64,000 nucleotides of DNA from Acidobacteria bacterium UBA2994 (GTDB lineage: Bacteria > Acidobacteriota > Vicinamibacteria > Vicinamibacterales > UBA8438). Of the stretch, positions 41,747-51,045 are shown piece after piece. The position numbers and the translations under genes were made by a program. Below the pieces are notes generated by a model. The model did not search any database. It had not been told where the DNA came from and saw only the letters and a program-made list of their open reading frames with translations. Where the stretch lies: positions 1 to 64,000 of the forward strand of contig DEAA01000013.1 of assembly GCA_002346545.1 (NCBI GenBank), read 5' to 3'. How positions within the stretch are numbered: the first letter of the stretch is position 1; each line of letters starts with the position of its first letter.

Positions 41747-43788
41747 CAGTCCGGCAGGGCCAACGCGATCAGTTCTGGCACAGGGGAGCCGCCGACGGTC
41801 AGCGCGATGTACTGCTTGCCGTCCTGCAGGTAGGTCATCGGCGTGCCGATGGCGCCACGCGGCAGATCGACCCACGCCAGCTCCTCGCCAGTCGCCTTGT
41901 CCACCGCCAGCAGGCGCGGCCCGCCGTCGCTGCCGCCGGTTGTGAGGGCGTAGATCAATAGCGTCTGCGTGATCAGCGGTCCACTGCGACTGTGGTCACC
42001 GCCGAGCGGCGGCAGATCGAGTTCTCGCAGCATCGGGTGGTTGCGGACGCGTCCACCCTCCCCTAGCGGTCGCATCCAGGCGTGGTCACCGGTATTGAGG
42101 TCGATGGCCGTCATCCGGGAGTAGGGCGGTTTGAAGAGCGGGAGCCCTTGCGGCATCGTCGGCGCTCGCGTGCCCTCTCCCCGCAACTCGATGATGTCCA
42201 GGGTGGCGCCTTCGCCTGCTTCCGGATCCCGGTAGTTCCTGACCGAGAATGCGTTCACCGAGGGGACATACAGCATGCCGGTCTCGGGGTCGACGCCGGC
42301 CCCAGACCAGTTTGCGCCGCCGCCCGTGCTGGGGCGTTGGATGGTGCCCTGCAAGCTTTGTGGCGTGTAGAGCGGGCCCAGCCGGAACCCGTCCACGGCA
42401 TCGATGGCCATTTGGCGGATCTCTGAGGTGAAATTAGCGAGATCGTTGATGGTGACTCCTTGATACTCGAAAGCGGCCGGCCGGGTGGGAAACGGCTGGG
42501 TGGGCCAGACCTGTTCACCCGGGATGTCGGTGTCGGTGGGCACCGCCCGCTCCTCGATCGGCCAGACTGGTTCGCCTGTGACCCGGTCGAAGACGTAGAG
42601 GAAGCCTTGCTTGCTGACCTGGGCCAGCGCCTTGATCCTGCGGCCGTCCACCTCGATGTCCAGCAGGTTCGGCGCGGCGGGGAAGTCGTAGTCCCAGAGT
42701 CCGTGGTGCACCGCCTGGAAGTGCCACTCTCGTTCACCGGTCTCGATATCGAGCGCCACCACGCTCTCTGCAAAGAGATTCGCGCCTGGGCGATGGCCGC
42801 CATAGTAGTCCGGCGCCGGAGTGTTGGTGGGGAGGTAGATGAGCCCCAGTTCGGGGTCGGCGCTCATCATCGTCCAGACCCCGACCTTGCCGGTTACCCG
42901 CCAGGAGTCGGCACCCCAGGTATCGTTGCCGTACTCGTCACCCTGGGGGATGGTGTGGAACGTCCACTTCGTCCCGCCCGAGCGCGTGTCGAACCCGCGC
43001 ATCCAGCCTGGTGGCGCACCGCGGGTGATGTTGTACGACGAGATCGACGAGGGGGTGATGATGGTGTCGCCAACCACCAGCGGCGGCGACTGCACCGAAT
43101 AGAGCAGCGCATTCAGCCAGTCTCGCGACCCGCGTTCGGCACGCGGAATGCCGTCCATCAGGTCGAGTCGGCCCTGGTCACCAAAGTCGAGACAGGGACG
43201 ACCGGTGGGCGCATGCACGCAAACCAGATAGCCGTTGCCCGTGCCCCAATACACGCGTCCGCCAGCGCCATCGTTCCAGTAGGCTACTCCGCGCTGGTTC
43301 CAGCGCGCCGTCATCGTGGTGGTGCCCTCCTCGTAGGTCTTCGGATTGTAGACCCACAAGGTTTCGCCGGTGGCCGCGTCGATAGCGGCGCCCTGGGAGG
43401 TGGGCATGTTGATGAACAGGCGTCCGTCGACCATGAGCGGCGTTGCCTTGAGGTTGTTGGTGTAGGGCGGTTGGGCGTCGCGCCACCGGTTTGGTTCTTC
43501 CTCGTTCAGGGCCGCGAAGATGAGGTTCGAGGCGGCGTACCACTCGCCACCGTCGGCCGAGGTCTTGCTCATGAAGGCGTCGGCCGACTGCCACGCCCAG
43601 GCGATCTCCAGATCGCCGAAGTTCGTGGCGTCGATCTGGTCGAGCGGAGAGTATTTCGAGCTGCCGAGGTCGCCCCCGTAGGTGGGCCATTCGCCATTCG
43701 CCGGGGCGCCTTGCTGGGCGTCGGCCAGTGGGACCGTCCACACCGACAGGGCCAGCATCCAGCCGATCGCACGTGAAGATCCGGGCAT
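41746..43788 (-). CDS. PQQ-dependent quinoprotein dehydrogenase
   Basis: The 680-residue exported protein has a signal peptide (WMLALSVWTVPLADAQ) and a PQQ-type propeller with AIDAATGETLWVYNP, RGFDTRSGGTKWTFHT, ALDIETGEREWHFQAVHHG, FDRVTGEPVWPIEE and AIDLNTGDHAWMRP. It aligns end to end with the 30322-32232 protein but is longer in the middle. No cytochrome domain is present. ATG 43788 follows GAGGAG by 6 nt. It is coupled to a nucleoside hydrolase gene downstream. Confidence 0.88.
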   Translation of the reverse strand: MPGSSRAIGWMLALSVWTVPLADAQQGAPANGEWPTYGGDLGSSKYSPLDQIDATNFGDLEIAWAWQSADAFMSKTSADGGEWYAASNLIFAALNEEEPNRWRDAQPPYTNNLKATPLMVDGRLFINMPTSQGAAIDAATGETLWVYNPKTYEEGTTTMTARWNQRGVAYWNDGAGGRVYWGTGNGYLVCVHAPTGRPCLDFGDQGRLDLMDGIPRAERGSRDWLNALLYSVQSPPLVVGDTIITPSSISSYNITRGAPPGWMRGFDTRSGGTKWTFHTIPQGDEYGNDTWGADSWRVTGKVGVWTMMSADPELGLIYLPTNTPAPDYYGGHRPGANLFAESVVALDIETGEREWHFQAVHHGLWDYDFPAAPNLLDIEVDGRRIKALAQVSKQGFLYVFDRVTGEPVWPIEERAVPTDTDIPGEQVWPTQPFPTRPAAFEYQGVTINDLANFTSEIRQMAIDAVDGFRLGPLYTPQSLQGTIQRPSTGGGANWSGAGVDPETGMLYVPSVNAFSVRNYRDPEAGEGATLDIIELRGEGTRAPTMPQGLPLFKPPYSRMTAIDLNTGDHAWMRPLGEGGRVRNHPMLRELDLPPLGGDHSRSGPLITQTLLIYALTTGGSDGGPRLLAVDKATGEELAWVDLPRGAIGTPMTYLQDGKQYIALTVGGSPVPELIALALPD

Positions 43789-43880
43789 GCGCACTCCTCG
43801 TTGGGTCCGCGCCATCATACCCTGTGGCTTTGCGACCGCAGCTTGGGTGGTCGCAGACGTCGGGATAGAATGGCTCCACC

Positions 43881-44714
43881 GTGCCCAGCCCGAGCCGGCG
43901 TCCACCGCCCCCGCCGTCACCCATCGTGGGGTATACGGCCGGAATCGTGGCGCTGGTGCTCGTCGGCGCACCGGTGCTGCCGCATCCCGAAGCTGCCGAG
44001 CAAACCAGGCGCCGACCGCGGCCTGAGACCTATCACTGGGTGCTGCCGGCGCAGCACGGAGGCGTGGAGGTGGCGGACCTCCATCCCGGCGACTGCTACG
44101 TCATCCAGGAGGCCGAGGGGATGGTTTACTTCGGCGAGCCGTGGCCGGAGCTAACCGCGTTGCAGACCGAGCTTGGCGACCCGATCAGTCACCTGGTCGA
44201 GACGAGCGACGAGCATCCCGAATGTCTCGACGGGCTGTGTTTGCAGCTAGCCAGGGTGCGGGCGGCGCTGACGGTGATGGTGGAGGAGCAGGGCAACAGC
44301 CGCTACGTGCGTTCGGTGCGCCACCGGCCGATCCCGATCGATGGGCTCAGCGGTGGGGCCTACTCGGACGTCGGCTCTGACGAGCGGCCCCGCTACCGGC
44401 GGGCGCCTGAACAGCGCATGGCCTACCTGCATCTCGGCACAGCCCAGCGGGGTAATTGCTACGAGGCCAAAGTGCCTCGAGCCCTGAGTGTGCATGTCCG
44501 CGACCAGGCGCAGCGAACGGACCGAACTGGGGTATACAGCGGGTTCTTGTATATCGAGCATCACCACGATGGCCAGGGTGGACGGGTGGCTGAGGCGCCG
44601 TGGCGCGACGAGCTATTCGGCGCGCCGGACCAGACCGTGGCACAGTCACAACTGAGGTGGAACTTGCGGGCTCCCGTTCACCCGGGGCCCGCGTTGACGG
44701 TGGAGGCGAATTGA
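43881..44714 (+). CDS. Membrane-anchored hypothetical protein
   Basis: The 277-residue product is not recognised. It has a proline-rich N-terminus and one membrane segment (GYTAGIVALVLVGAPVLP), then a soluble domain with GDCYVIQEAEGMVYFGEPWP, a PECLDGLCLQLARV Cys pair and YIEHHHDGQGG. The first codon is GTG. Its stop overlaps the start of the metallo-beta-lactamase-fold gene (TGATG), suggesting co-translation and a shared periplasmic role. Confidence 0.6.
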   Translation: MPSPSRRPPPPPSPIVGYTAGIVALVLVGAPVLPHPEAAEQTRRRPRPETYHWVLPAQHGGVEVADLHPGDCYVIQEAEGMVYFGEPWPELTALQTELGDPISHLVETSDEHPECLDGLCLQLARVRAALTVMVEEQGNSRYVRSVRHRPIPIDGLSGGAYSDVGSDERPRYRRAPEQRMAYLHLGTAQRGNCYEAKVPRALSVHVRDQAQRTDRTGVYSGFLYIEHHHDGQGGRVAEAPWRDELFGAPDQTVAQSQLRWNLRAPVHPGPALTVEAN

Positions 44715-45772
44715 TGAAGCGATGGAGCCTGACGCTGGCGACCGCGGCGCTGGCAGTGTTGTCAATACAGTGGCAGACGGGCGCTGCTTGGCAGAGTCCG
44801 GACGGAAGCCCGAGTCACCGATTCGAGGAGCTGGCCGACGGCGTGTACTTCGCCACGGGCACCGGGTCGATGACGACGATGAGCAACAACCTGGTCATCA
44901 TCAATGAGGACCATGTGATGGTGGTCGACTCGTCGGTGACGCCGGCCGCGGCCCGCGGACTGGTTGAGGGTATCAAGACGCTGACCGACAAGCCGATCAA
45001 GTACGTCTTCAACACCCACTACCACTTCGACCACGCGCACGGGAATCAGATCTTTGGCGACGACGCAGAGATCATCGGGCACGACTTCGTGCGTACCATG
45101 CTGTCGTCGAACGTGCTCGAGCAGCGGACGAACCGAAACTTCACCGCGAACCTGCCGGACCAGGTCGAGGCGCTCCGGGCCCGCGTCGCGTCGGCCTCCG
45201 GTGATGAGCGCGCGCGTCTCGAAACCCAGCTCCGCATCACCGCGGCGCACGCTGAGGCAGTCCAGGAGACCGTACCGACACCGCCCAATGTGACCTACAG
45301 CGACACACTGACGTTGGTGAAGGGTGGCCGCGAGGTGCAGTTGCACTTCCCGGGACGCGGACACACCGGTGGCGATACGCTGGTGTTCCTGCCGGAAGAG
45401 CGTATCGTGTTCACTGGAGACTTTTTCGTCGGCAGCCCAGACGCTCACATGTTGCCCTACATGGGGGACGGGTTCGTGGAGGAGTGGCCGGCGGCACTCG
45501 ATGAGCTCAAGGCGCTGCAGTTCGATACCATCGTGCCGGGCCACGGCAACCCGTTTACCGACCGGTCGCAGATTGACCACCTGCAGGCATTTTTGCGAGA
45601 TCTCAATGGTCAGGTGGCAGACTTGCACGCGCGCGGCGTACCGGTCGATGAGGCGGCCGCGCAGGTGGATCTAACTGCTCACCGCGAGCACTACAGGGCC
45701 CGTGCCGACCAGGCCGATCCGCGCGCCGTCGTCCGAATGTACGAACTGCTGCAGATCAAGATGCCGCACTAA
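44714..45772 (+). CDS. Exported metallo-beta-lactamase-fold hydrolase
   Basis: The 352-residue protein has a signal peptide and an MBL fold: THYHFDHAHG (residues 101-110, the HxHxDH zinc motif), PGRGHTGGDTLVF, VFTGDFFVGS and VPGHGNPF. The 76-residue insertion between HxHxDH and the later motifs is helical. It looks like glyoxalase-II/quinoprotein-relay-type hydrolases, but the substrate is unknown. ATG 44714 overlaps the upstream stop. It converges with the GlcG/HbpS gene and overlaps it by 4 bp. Confidence 0.85.
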   Translation: MKRWSLTLATAALAVLSIQWQTGAAWQSPDGSPSHRFEELADGVYFATGTGSMTTMSNNLVIINEDHVMVVDSSVTPAAARGLVEGIKTLTDKPIKYVFNTHYHFDHAHGNQIFGDDAEIIGHDFVRTMLSSNVLEQRTNRNFTANLPDQVEALRARVASASGDERARLETQLRITAAHAEAVQETVPTPPNVTYSDTLTLVKGGREVQLHFPGRGHTGGDTLVFLPEERIVFTGDFFVGSPDAHMLPYMGDGFVEEWPAALDELKALQFDTIVPGHGNPFTDRSQIDHLQAFLRDLNGQVADLHARGVPVDEAAAQVDLTAHREHYRARADQADPRAVVRMYELLQIKMPH

Positions 45773-47376
45773 GGGGCGCCGAAAGACATGTTCGATCGGT
45801 TCACGGCGTAGCTCAGGGCAGTTTCGACGAATTGAGGGTTGTGGCTGGCAGGCCGTGATCGCGCGCAAGTTGTATATCTGGCGCGTGTCCTACCGCTAGG
45901 CGTGGGATATCCAGGACCGTCTTCGGTCGGCGTCTTTTCGAGGTCGATTCCCGGCGGAAACAGCGGTTGCCCGCCGAACCCGATCGTGCGGCTGGTCAGC
46001 GCCCAGCCGAACTGCGGATCCGGCGGTTCTGGTTCCCACGTGTAATCGTCCGCCGTGCTCCGTTCGACGTAGCCACGGAGCACTTCATAGCCCTCGCGGC
46101 TGCTGAAGTAGTAGGCGTTACGCGCTTTCGACGGCACCACGTCTACGGCGTCGAAGAGCGCGTCAGCCATGCGGTACTCCGCTAGCACCGCGCCCCTCGC
46201 ATCGGTGACCGCGATGATGACCTTGGCAGTCTGCCCGAAGGGCAGCCGCACCTGCGCCCGGGTGATGTCGGCGGTGGCGAGCGCCTGATTGACGATTTGC
46301 TCGACGTCGGCTCGCGTTAGTCCGCCACCTGGGCTTCCCCGCGGACCGATAAGATAGCCCTCGGGAGCGTCGGCGCCCGATTGCGGTGGCACCAGCATGC
46401 TGCCTTGGCTAAATGACCCGGGCGCGGTGCCGCTCGGTCGGCCGTCAGCCTCTGCCTGGATACACCTCAGATTGGTGCCGCACGACCCGTAGAACGGCAG
46501 CCGGATCCCGTCGATAAAGACCGCGCCAGGGAATGGCAGCGCGTTTGGGAAGTCCAGCGCCGTCGTGAGTCCGCGTCCGGTGGCCGCCGCCGCCACCAGC
46601 GCCGCGTATTGAGCACGGTCTGGGGGTACTCCGGCGACGCCAATGCCACCGATCAGCTTGCCGCTGCGATAGAGCGGGATTCCGCCCGGATCGACGTCCT
46701 CGAGACCGCCACCGGTGGCGGGGAATGCATTCGGCGAGTCCTCGAGGTTGGGCTTCCCGGTCGTGATACCAAGCGAGTAGATAGGCGAGCCGTCCTGTCC
46801 CTCGATTGGTCCCCCGACCGCGCAGCCACGTGTGTCGCGTGGGTTGCAGGGAAGCGGCACGTTGCCCGCTCCGGTCCCGACCGTGCCGGCCAGAGACCGC
46901 GGCCGCGGAATCGCGACCCCAGAGTTGAACGGGCCAAGGTCGCAGCCGCGGTTGATGTTTTCCACGCCGTAGAGTGCCGCCGGGGGGGTATTCGGTACTC
47001 CGGCCGGGAAGTGGATGCCGCTGATGAATCTCACCGTGCGAGATGACAACGGCGCTTGGTCGTTACTGAAGAATGCGGTGGTCCGTGCCAGTGACACCGC
47101 GATGTCAGGTGTCCGAGGCGGGGTGGCCGGCCGCCCGTATACGCCGAGGATGGCGCCTCGGCGGTCAACGACTGCTACGGCCAGCGAGCTGTCGTCGAGA
47201 GCCGTCGCCGCCGTCGTGATCAGCGCGGTGACGTCGGCGGCGGTGAGTACCTGCGCCGGCCCGCCGACTTGGGCGATTGCTGGTATGCCGGACGCCAGCA
47301 GGGAGACCAGTAGAAACGAGATACTGTGCCGGTTCCCGGGCCGGGACGGCGGGTCGGTTCTGAGCTTGATGCGCAT
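45769..47376 (-). CDS. Exported protein with two GlcG/HbpS-like domains
   Basis: The 535-residue protein has a signal peptide (FLLVSLLASGIPAIAQ) and two copies of the GlcG/HbpS (DUF336) fold: LTAADVTALITTAATALDDS with VAVVDRRGAILGVYGRPATP, and later LTRADVEQIVNQALATADIT with IIAVTDARGAVLAEYRM. HbpS binds haem and senses oxidative stress in Streptomyces. A long loop rich in Pro, Gly and Cys joins the two domains. It closes with NPQFVETALSYAVNRSN. The gene overlaps the convergent MBL gene by 4 bp. Confidence 0.75.
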   Translation of the reverse strand: MRIKLRTDPPSRPGNRHSISFLLVSLLASGIPAIAQVGGPAQVLTAADVTALITTAATALDDSSLAVAVVDRRGAILGVYGRPATPPRTPDIAVSLARTTAFFSNDQAPLSSRTVRFISGIHFPAGVPNTPPAALYGVENINRGCDLGPFNSGVAIPRPRSLAGTVGTGAGNVPLPCNPRDTRGCAVGGPIEGQDGSPIYSLGITTGKPNLEDSPNAFPATGGGLEDVDPGGIPLYRSGKLIGGIGVAGVPPDRAQYAALVAAAATGRGLTTALDFPNALPFPGAVFIDGIRLPFYGSCGTNLRCIQAEADGRPSGTAPGSFSQGSMLVPPQSGADAPEGYLIGPRGSPGGGLTRADVEQIVNQALATADITRAQVRLPFGQTAKVIIAVTDARGAVLAEYRMADALFDAVDVVPSKARNAYYFSSREGYEVLRGYVERSTADDYTWEPEPPDPQFGWALTSRTIGFGGQPLFPPGIDLEKTPTEDGPGYPTPSGRTRARYTTCARSRPASHNPQFVETALSYAVNRSNMSFGAP

Positions 47377-47524
47377 GACGTATCTCGAGGGGGGCAGTCT
47401 AGCCTTGCAGATACCGGCTAACAGTAGTGTTCCCGTCGCTACTTCGCAACCCCTGTAGTACGAGGTGTGGCGACCCTCTTGTACCCTTGCGGCGGAGCAC
47501 TAGAACGAATGGCGAATTCCCTGA

Positions 47525-49057
47525 CTAGAGTTCGAAGACCTCAACCGGCTCGGACCGGCCGCGGAGAGTAATGGGGCCACGCGACCGTGCGGTTACTTGA
47601 TCGCGGATCTGGTCATAGGTGGCGCGGCTGATGACGATATCTCCCGCGCCGGCGACCTGGGACTGGAGCCGGGACGCGGTGTTCACCACGTCGCCGAGCA
47701 CGGTGTATTCCCGCCGTTTCGGTGAGCCGATGTCGCCCGTCATGACGAGGCCGCTGTTGATCGCGATGCGAACCGCCAGCGGGTCGTCCGGACGCTCGCG
47801 GTTCGCGGCGTCGAGCCTGTTCCGGATACCAGTCGCGGCCCGCACCGCCCGCAGCGCGTGGTCGGGCTGATCGAACGGCGCGCCGAACACGGCGAGCAGT
47901 GCGTCGCCCATGAATTTGTCGAGCATCCCATCCTGTTCGAAGACCGCTTCGCTCATCGTGCCCAGGCAGCCGTTGAGCAGATGGGCCACTTCATTTGGTG
48001 GGAGCCGTTCGGCGCGACTCGTGAAGCCCACTAGGTCGGCGAACAGAACGCTCACCTCGCGCTCCTGCGCGAGGAAGGCACCGTCACCGGCGTGGGCATC
48101 GTCCAGGATCCGCTCGACGACTGCCGGCGAATGATAGCGCTGCAGCCGTTCGCGTCGGCGCCTTTCTTCCAGCACCCGATCGGCGAGTCGCGCCCGCTCG
48201 ATCAGGACGGCGGCGGAGTTCGCCAGCGCGGTGAACAGATCGAGATCCGCGGCGACGAAGCGGTCCACCTCCGGGCTGTCGGCGTAGAGCACACCGATGA
48301 CGTCGGTCCGGTTCCACAATGGCGCGCACATGAACGCGCGGATGTTCTGCATCTGGATGCTCTCGCCGGTAGCTAGCCGCGGGTCAAGCTGGGCGTTGGC
48401 CGCCAGCATCGCCACCTGATCCTGCTGGACGCGATTGATGATGGTCCGGCTGATTGACGCGTCTGCCGGGGGCTGGCCGTTTCGCTGCCGCACCACTCGC
48501 GGGCTGGGGATGTCGTCGGGACCGCCAAGCAGCAGATAGCACCGATCGGCTGGCACTGCGTCGAAGACCAGTTCGGCGACTCGCTCGAGGAGGTCCGCGA
48601 GGGTATCGGTCTCGATCAGGAGGCGTCCCAGAGCCGAAAGGAGCGACAGTAGGCGTGGAGCGTCGACGCCTGACACCCTCGTTTCTGGGGTGCCCAGCTG
48701 GGACACCGACCGGGAGAGCGTGCGCTCCTCGTCGAGGACGACCACATCGTCGGTGAGCGTAAGTTGCTCCTCATGCGACTCGTGCACCTGGACCGGTAAC
48801 TGCCCCAGCGTGAGTGTGTCGCCGCCGCCCACCGTGACCCGCGTCACCCCCCGGCCGTTACGATAGGTCCCGTTGAGGCTTCCCAGATCCCGGACCTCGC
48901 ACGCCGTGTCGGTCACCGAAAATTCGGCATGGTGTCGAGAGATGCTCTGGTCTTCGATCAGCAGGTCGCACTCGGGCGCGCGGCCGACCAGCGTGGTGCC
49001 GGGCTGTAGCTGGTGCCGTCGGGCGACGCCGTTCTGGGTATAGCTCAGGATGAACAT
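47525..49057 (-). CDS. FHA-GAF class III adenylate cyclase
   Basis: The 510-residue protein has an N-terminal FHA phosphothreonine-binding domain (TLVGRAPECDLLIED, SISRHHAEF, LGSLNGTYRNG), a GAF domain at about 150-305 and a C-terminal class III nucleotide cyclase domain. Catalytic elements are VLFADLVGFTSRAE and DKFMGDALLAVFG (metal Asp residues and the Lys for adenine) and YTVLGDVVNTASRLQ with the second specificity Asp. No membrane segment is seen, so it senses phosphoproteins and a small ligand in the cytosol. It is divergent from an NADH dehydrogenase gene that carries a cyclic-nucleotide-binding domain. Confidence 0.9.
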   Translation of the reverse strand: MFILSYTQNGVARRHQLQPGTTLVGRAPECDLLIEDQSISRHHAEFSVTDTACEVRDLGSLNGTYRNGRGVTRVTVGGGDTLTLGQLPVQVHESHEEQLTLTDDVVVLDEERTLSRSVSQLGTPETRVSGVDAPRLLSLLSALGRLLIETDTLADLLERVAELVFDAVPADRCYLLLGGPDDIPSPRVVRQRNGQPPADASISRTIINRVQQDQVAMLAANAQLDPRLATGESIQMQNIRAFMCAPLWNRTDVIGVLYADSPEVDRFVAADLDLFTALANSAAVLIERARLADRVLEERRRRERLQRYHSPAVVERILDDAHAGDGAFLAQEREVSVLFADLVGFTSRAERLPPNEVAHLLNGCLGTMSEAVFEQDGMLDKFMGDALLAVFGAPFDQPDHALRAVRAATGIRNRLDAANRERPDDPLAVRIAINSGLVMTGDIGSPKRREYTVLGDVVNTASRLQSQVAGAGDIVISRATYDQIRDQVTARSRGPITLRGRSEPVEVFEL

Positions 49058-49242
49058 TGGCGGGATGCGACCCCTGAAGGGACCCGCGGACTGTATGGTA
49101 GCGTAACGGCCGACATCGGGATTGTTCGCTGGCGGCCCTCGCGAGATTATCCCGTCCACGAGTCATCTGGCCCGTCCTGGGAAGTAGAATTGTCTCCCGT
49201 CGGGATTCGCCCGGCGGCCGCGATCATCGCGCGAGGGATGCC

Positions 49243-49389
49243 ATGGTGACGGCCCACCCCGAAACCGACACCGGTCACGTCCGCAAGACCGAGGAAGACC
49301 TCCTGCTCTCCATTTTCGAGACCGAGCCGTTTCCCGTGGTCGAGGGCACGGGTGAACGCCTAACCGCGTGTTTCCGTGAATCCCAGTGA
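49243..49389 (+). CDS. Possible small protein of 48 residues
   Basis: The ATG 49243 has GAGGGA at good spacing and begins a frame that encodes VRKTEEDLLLSIFETEPFP and ends at 49389, 9 bp before the NADH dehydrogenase start. The reading frame is acidic and the context suggests an operon leader or small subunit. No family is recognised. Confidence 0.45.
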   Translation: MVTAHPETDTGHVRKTEEDLLLSIFETEPFPVVEGTGERLTACFRESQ

Positions 49390-49398
49390 GCCGCGCCG

Positions 49399-51015
49399 GT
49401 GAATCGACAACGGATACTGATCCTCGGTGGCGGGTTCGCCGGGGTCTACGCGGCGATGCGGCTCGAGCGGCGGCTCAGGCGTCGAGACGACGTCGAGTTG
49501 TCACTCGTCAGCCGTGAAAACTACCTCATCTTCCAACCGCTCATCCCCGAAGTCGTCTCGGCCAGTATCGGGCTTGTCGACACGATCGCACCGCTCCGTC
49601 GTCTGTGTCCCCGCACCCGGCTCTACACCCGGGAGATCGACTCCGTCGATCTAACGGCTCGTACCGTCACGCTGCGACCGGGCGTGCGCCCTCGGCCCGT
49701 GGTGCTCGGTTTCGATCATCTAGTGGTCGCGCTGGGCAACGTCCCCGCTCTTGGCGACCTTCCAGGAGGGCGTGAGCATGCCCTTCCGTTTAAGTCGTTG
49801 GGCGATGCGTTGCAAGTCCGAAATCACGTACTTAACGTCCTCGAGGAAGCCGCGGTGGAGATCGACCCGGAGGTCCGACGCGGGCTCATGTCGTTCGTCG
49901 TGGCTGGCGGTGGCTTCTCCGGAGTGGAGTTGGCGGCCGAGCTCAACGACTTCGTGCACGAAGTCGTCCGGGACTACCGAGGTCTCGATGCGGCCGAGCT
50001 TCGTGTGGTGTTGCTGCATTCCGGCGATCGGATTCTGCCTGAGCTCGATGAGAGTCTGGGCCGGTTCGCCCACCGGCTGCTGACCCGGCGGGGCATGGAG
50101 ATCCGACTTGGCACCCGGCTCGAAGTAGCGACCGCTACGGGGGCACGAATGTCGACGGGCGATCGACTAGAGACCAGGACAATCGTTAGTACCGTGCCTT
50201 CCGGTCCGAACCCGCTTCTCCAGACACTGCCGGTAGAGCTGCATCGCGGCCGGGTGCCGGTCGACGCGCATCTCGCGGTGCCTGGGTTAGATCGGGTGTG
50301 GGCAGTCGGGGATTGCGCGGCGGTGACCGAGACGCGCACCGGCCGGCCGGCGCCGCCGACCGCACAGCACGCTATCCGAGAGGCCCGTTGCGCCGCTGAC
50401 AATATCCTTGCCGCGATCGATGGTTCAGCCCAGACTACGTTCTCGTTCTCGTCGCTTGGACAGCTCGTGTCGTTGGGACGGCGGTCGGCCGTGGCCCAGG
50501 TATTCGGATTCAAGCTCTCCGGATTGTTCGCCTGGTGGGTGTGGCGCACCGTTTACTTGCTCAAGCTGCCAGGATTGGATCGCAAGCTCCGCGTGGCCAC
50601 CGACTGGACGCTCGATCTGGTCCTGCGTCAGGACATCGTGCAGCTCAAGACCGACCGGACCAGTTCAATCTCGGCCGAGCACTTCGACGAGGGAGAGGAA
50701 CTGGTGCGCGAGGGTGACTTCGGTGACAAGTTGTTCGTGGTACGGACCGGTCGGGTGGCGGTGAGCCGCCGCGGTCTCGACGGTCGGCCGGAGCGGCTGG
50801 CTGTGCTCGAGGCAGGAGATTACTTCGGCGAGGCGGCGCTCCTTGATGTGGTGCCTCGGAATTCGACTGTGACCGCCTTGACGCCTGTCGATGTGCTGAC
50901 GATTGGGCGGGGTGACTTCCGGACCTTGATCGCGACCTTCCCGGCGTTGGCCACGGTCTTCGAGGACCTGGCTCGCGCCCGACAGAATTCCCCGCGCCCG
51001 GACGGTCGCGAGTGA
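49399..51015 (+). CDS. Type II NADH dehydrogenase fused to a cyclic-nucleotide-binding domain
   Basis: The 538-residue protein has the two dinucleotide-binding motifs of NDH-2 (ILILGGGFAGVYAAMRLE and VVAGGGFSGVELAAEL), ENYLIFQPLIPEV and VWAVGDCAAVTE, followed by a C-terminal membrane-anchoring segment (GLFAWWVWRTVYLLKLPG). After about residue 415 a CRP-type cyclic-nucleotide-binding domain follows: DEGEELVREGDFGDKLFVV, then DYFGEAALLDVVPRNST with the phosphate-cassette Glu and Arg in place. NDH-2 oxidises NADH and reduces quinone without pumping protons. The fusion predicts direct cAMP or cGMP control of respiration. GTG 49399 is the start. Confidence 0.9.
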   Translation: MNRQRILILGGGFAGVYAAMRLERRLRRRDDVELSLVSRENYLIFQPLIPEVVSASIGLVDTIAPLRRLCPRTRLYTREIDSVDLTARTVTLRPGVRPRPVVLGFDHLVVALGNVPALGDLPGGREHALPFKSLGDALQVRNHVLNVLEEAAVEIDPEVRRGLMSFVVAGGGFSGVELAAELNDFVHEVVRDYRGLDAAELRVVLLHSGDRILPELDESLGRFAHRLLTRRGMEIRLGTRLEVATATGARMSTGDRLETRTIVSTVPSGPNPLLQTLPVELHRGRVPVDAHLAVPGLDRVWAVGDCAAVTETRTGRPAPPTAQHAIREARCAADNILAAIDGSAQTTFSFSSLGQLVSLGRRSAVAQVFGFKLSGLFAWWVWRTVYLLKLPGLDRKLRVATDWTLDLVLRQDIVQLKTDRTSSISAEHFDEGEELVREGDFGDKLFVVRTGRVAVSRRGLDGRPERLAVLEAGDYFGEAALLDVVPRNSTVTALTPVDVLTIGRGDFRTLIATFPALATVFEDLARARQNSPRPDGRE

Positions 51016-51045
51016 CCGTCCAGACGACACGGGTGCGTCAAGAAG

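Noticed and set aside
42460..43776. Plus-strand frame of 438 codons opposite the PQQ dehydrogenase
   Set aside because: Composition (Arg, Gly, Val rich) and lack of any motif mark it as an antisense shadow of the quinoprotein gene.
45831..45905. Possible frameshift near the C-terminus of the GlcG/HbpS protein
   Set aside because: The Cys/Arg-rich stretch looked odd, but the same frame continues into a natural C-terminus (NPQFVETALSYAVNRSN), so no frameshift is needed.
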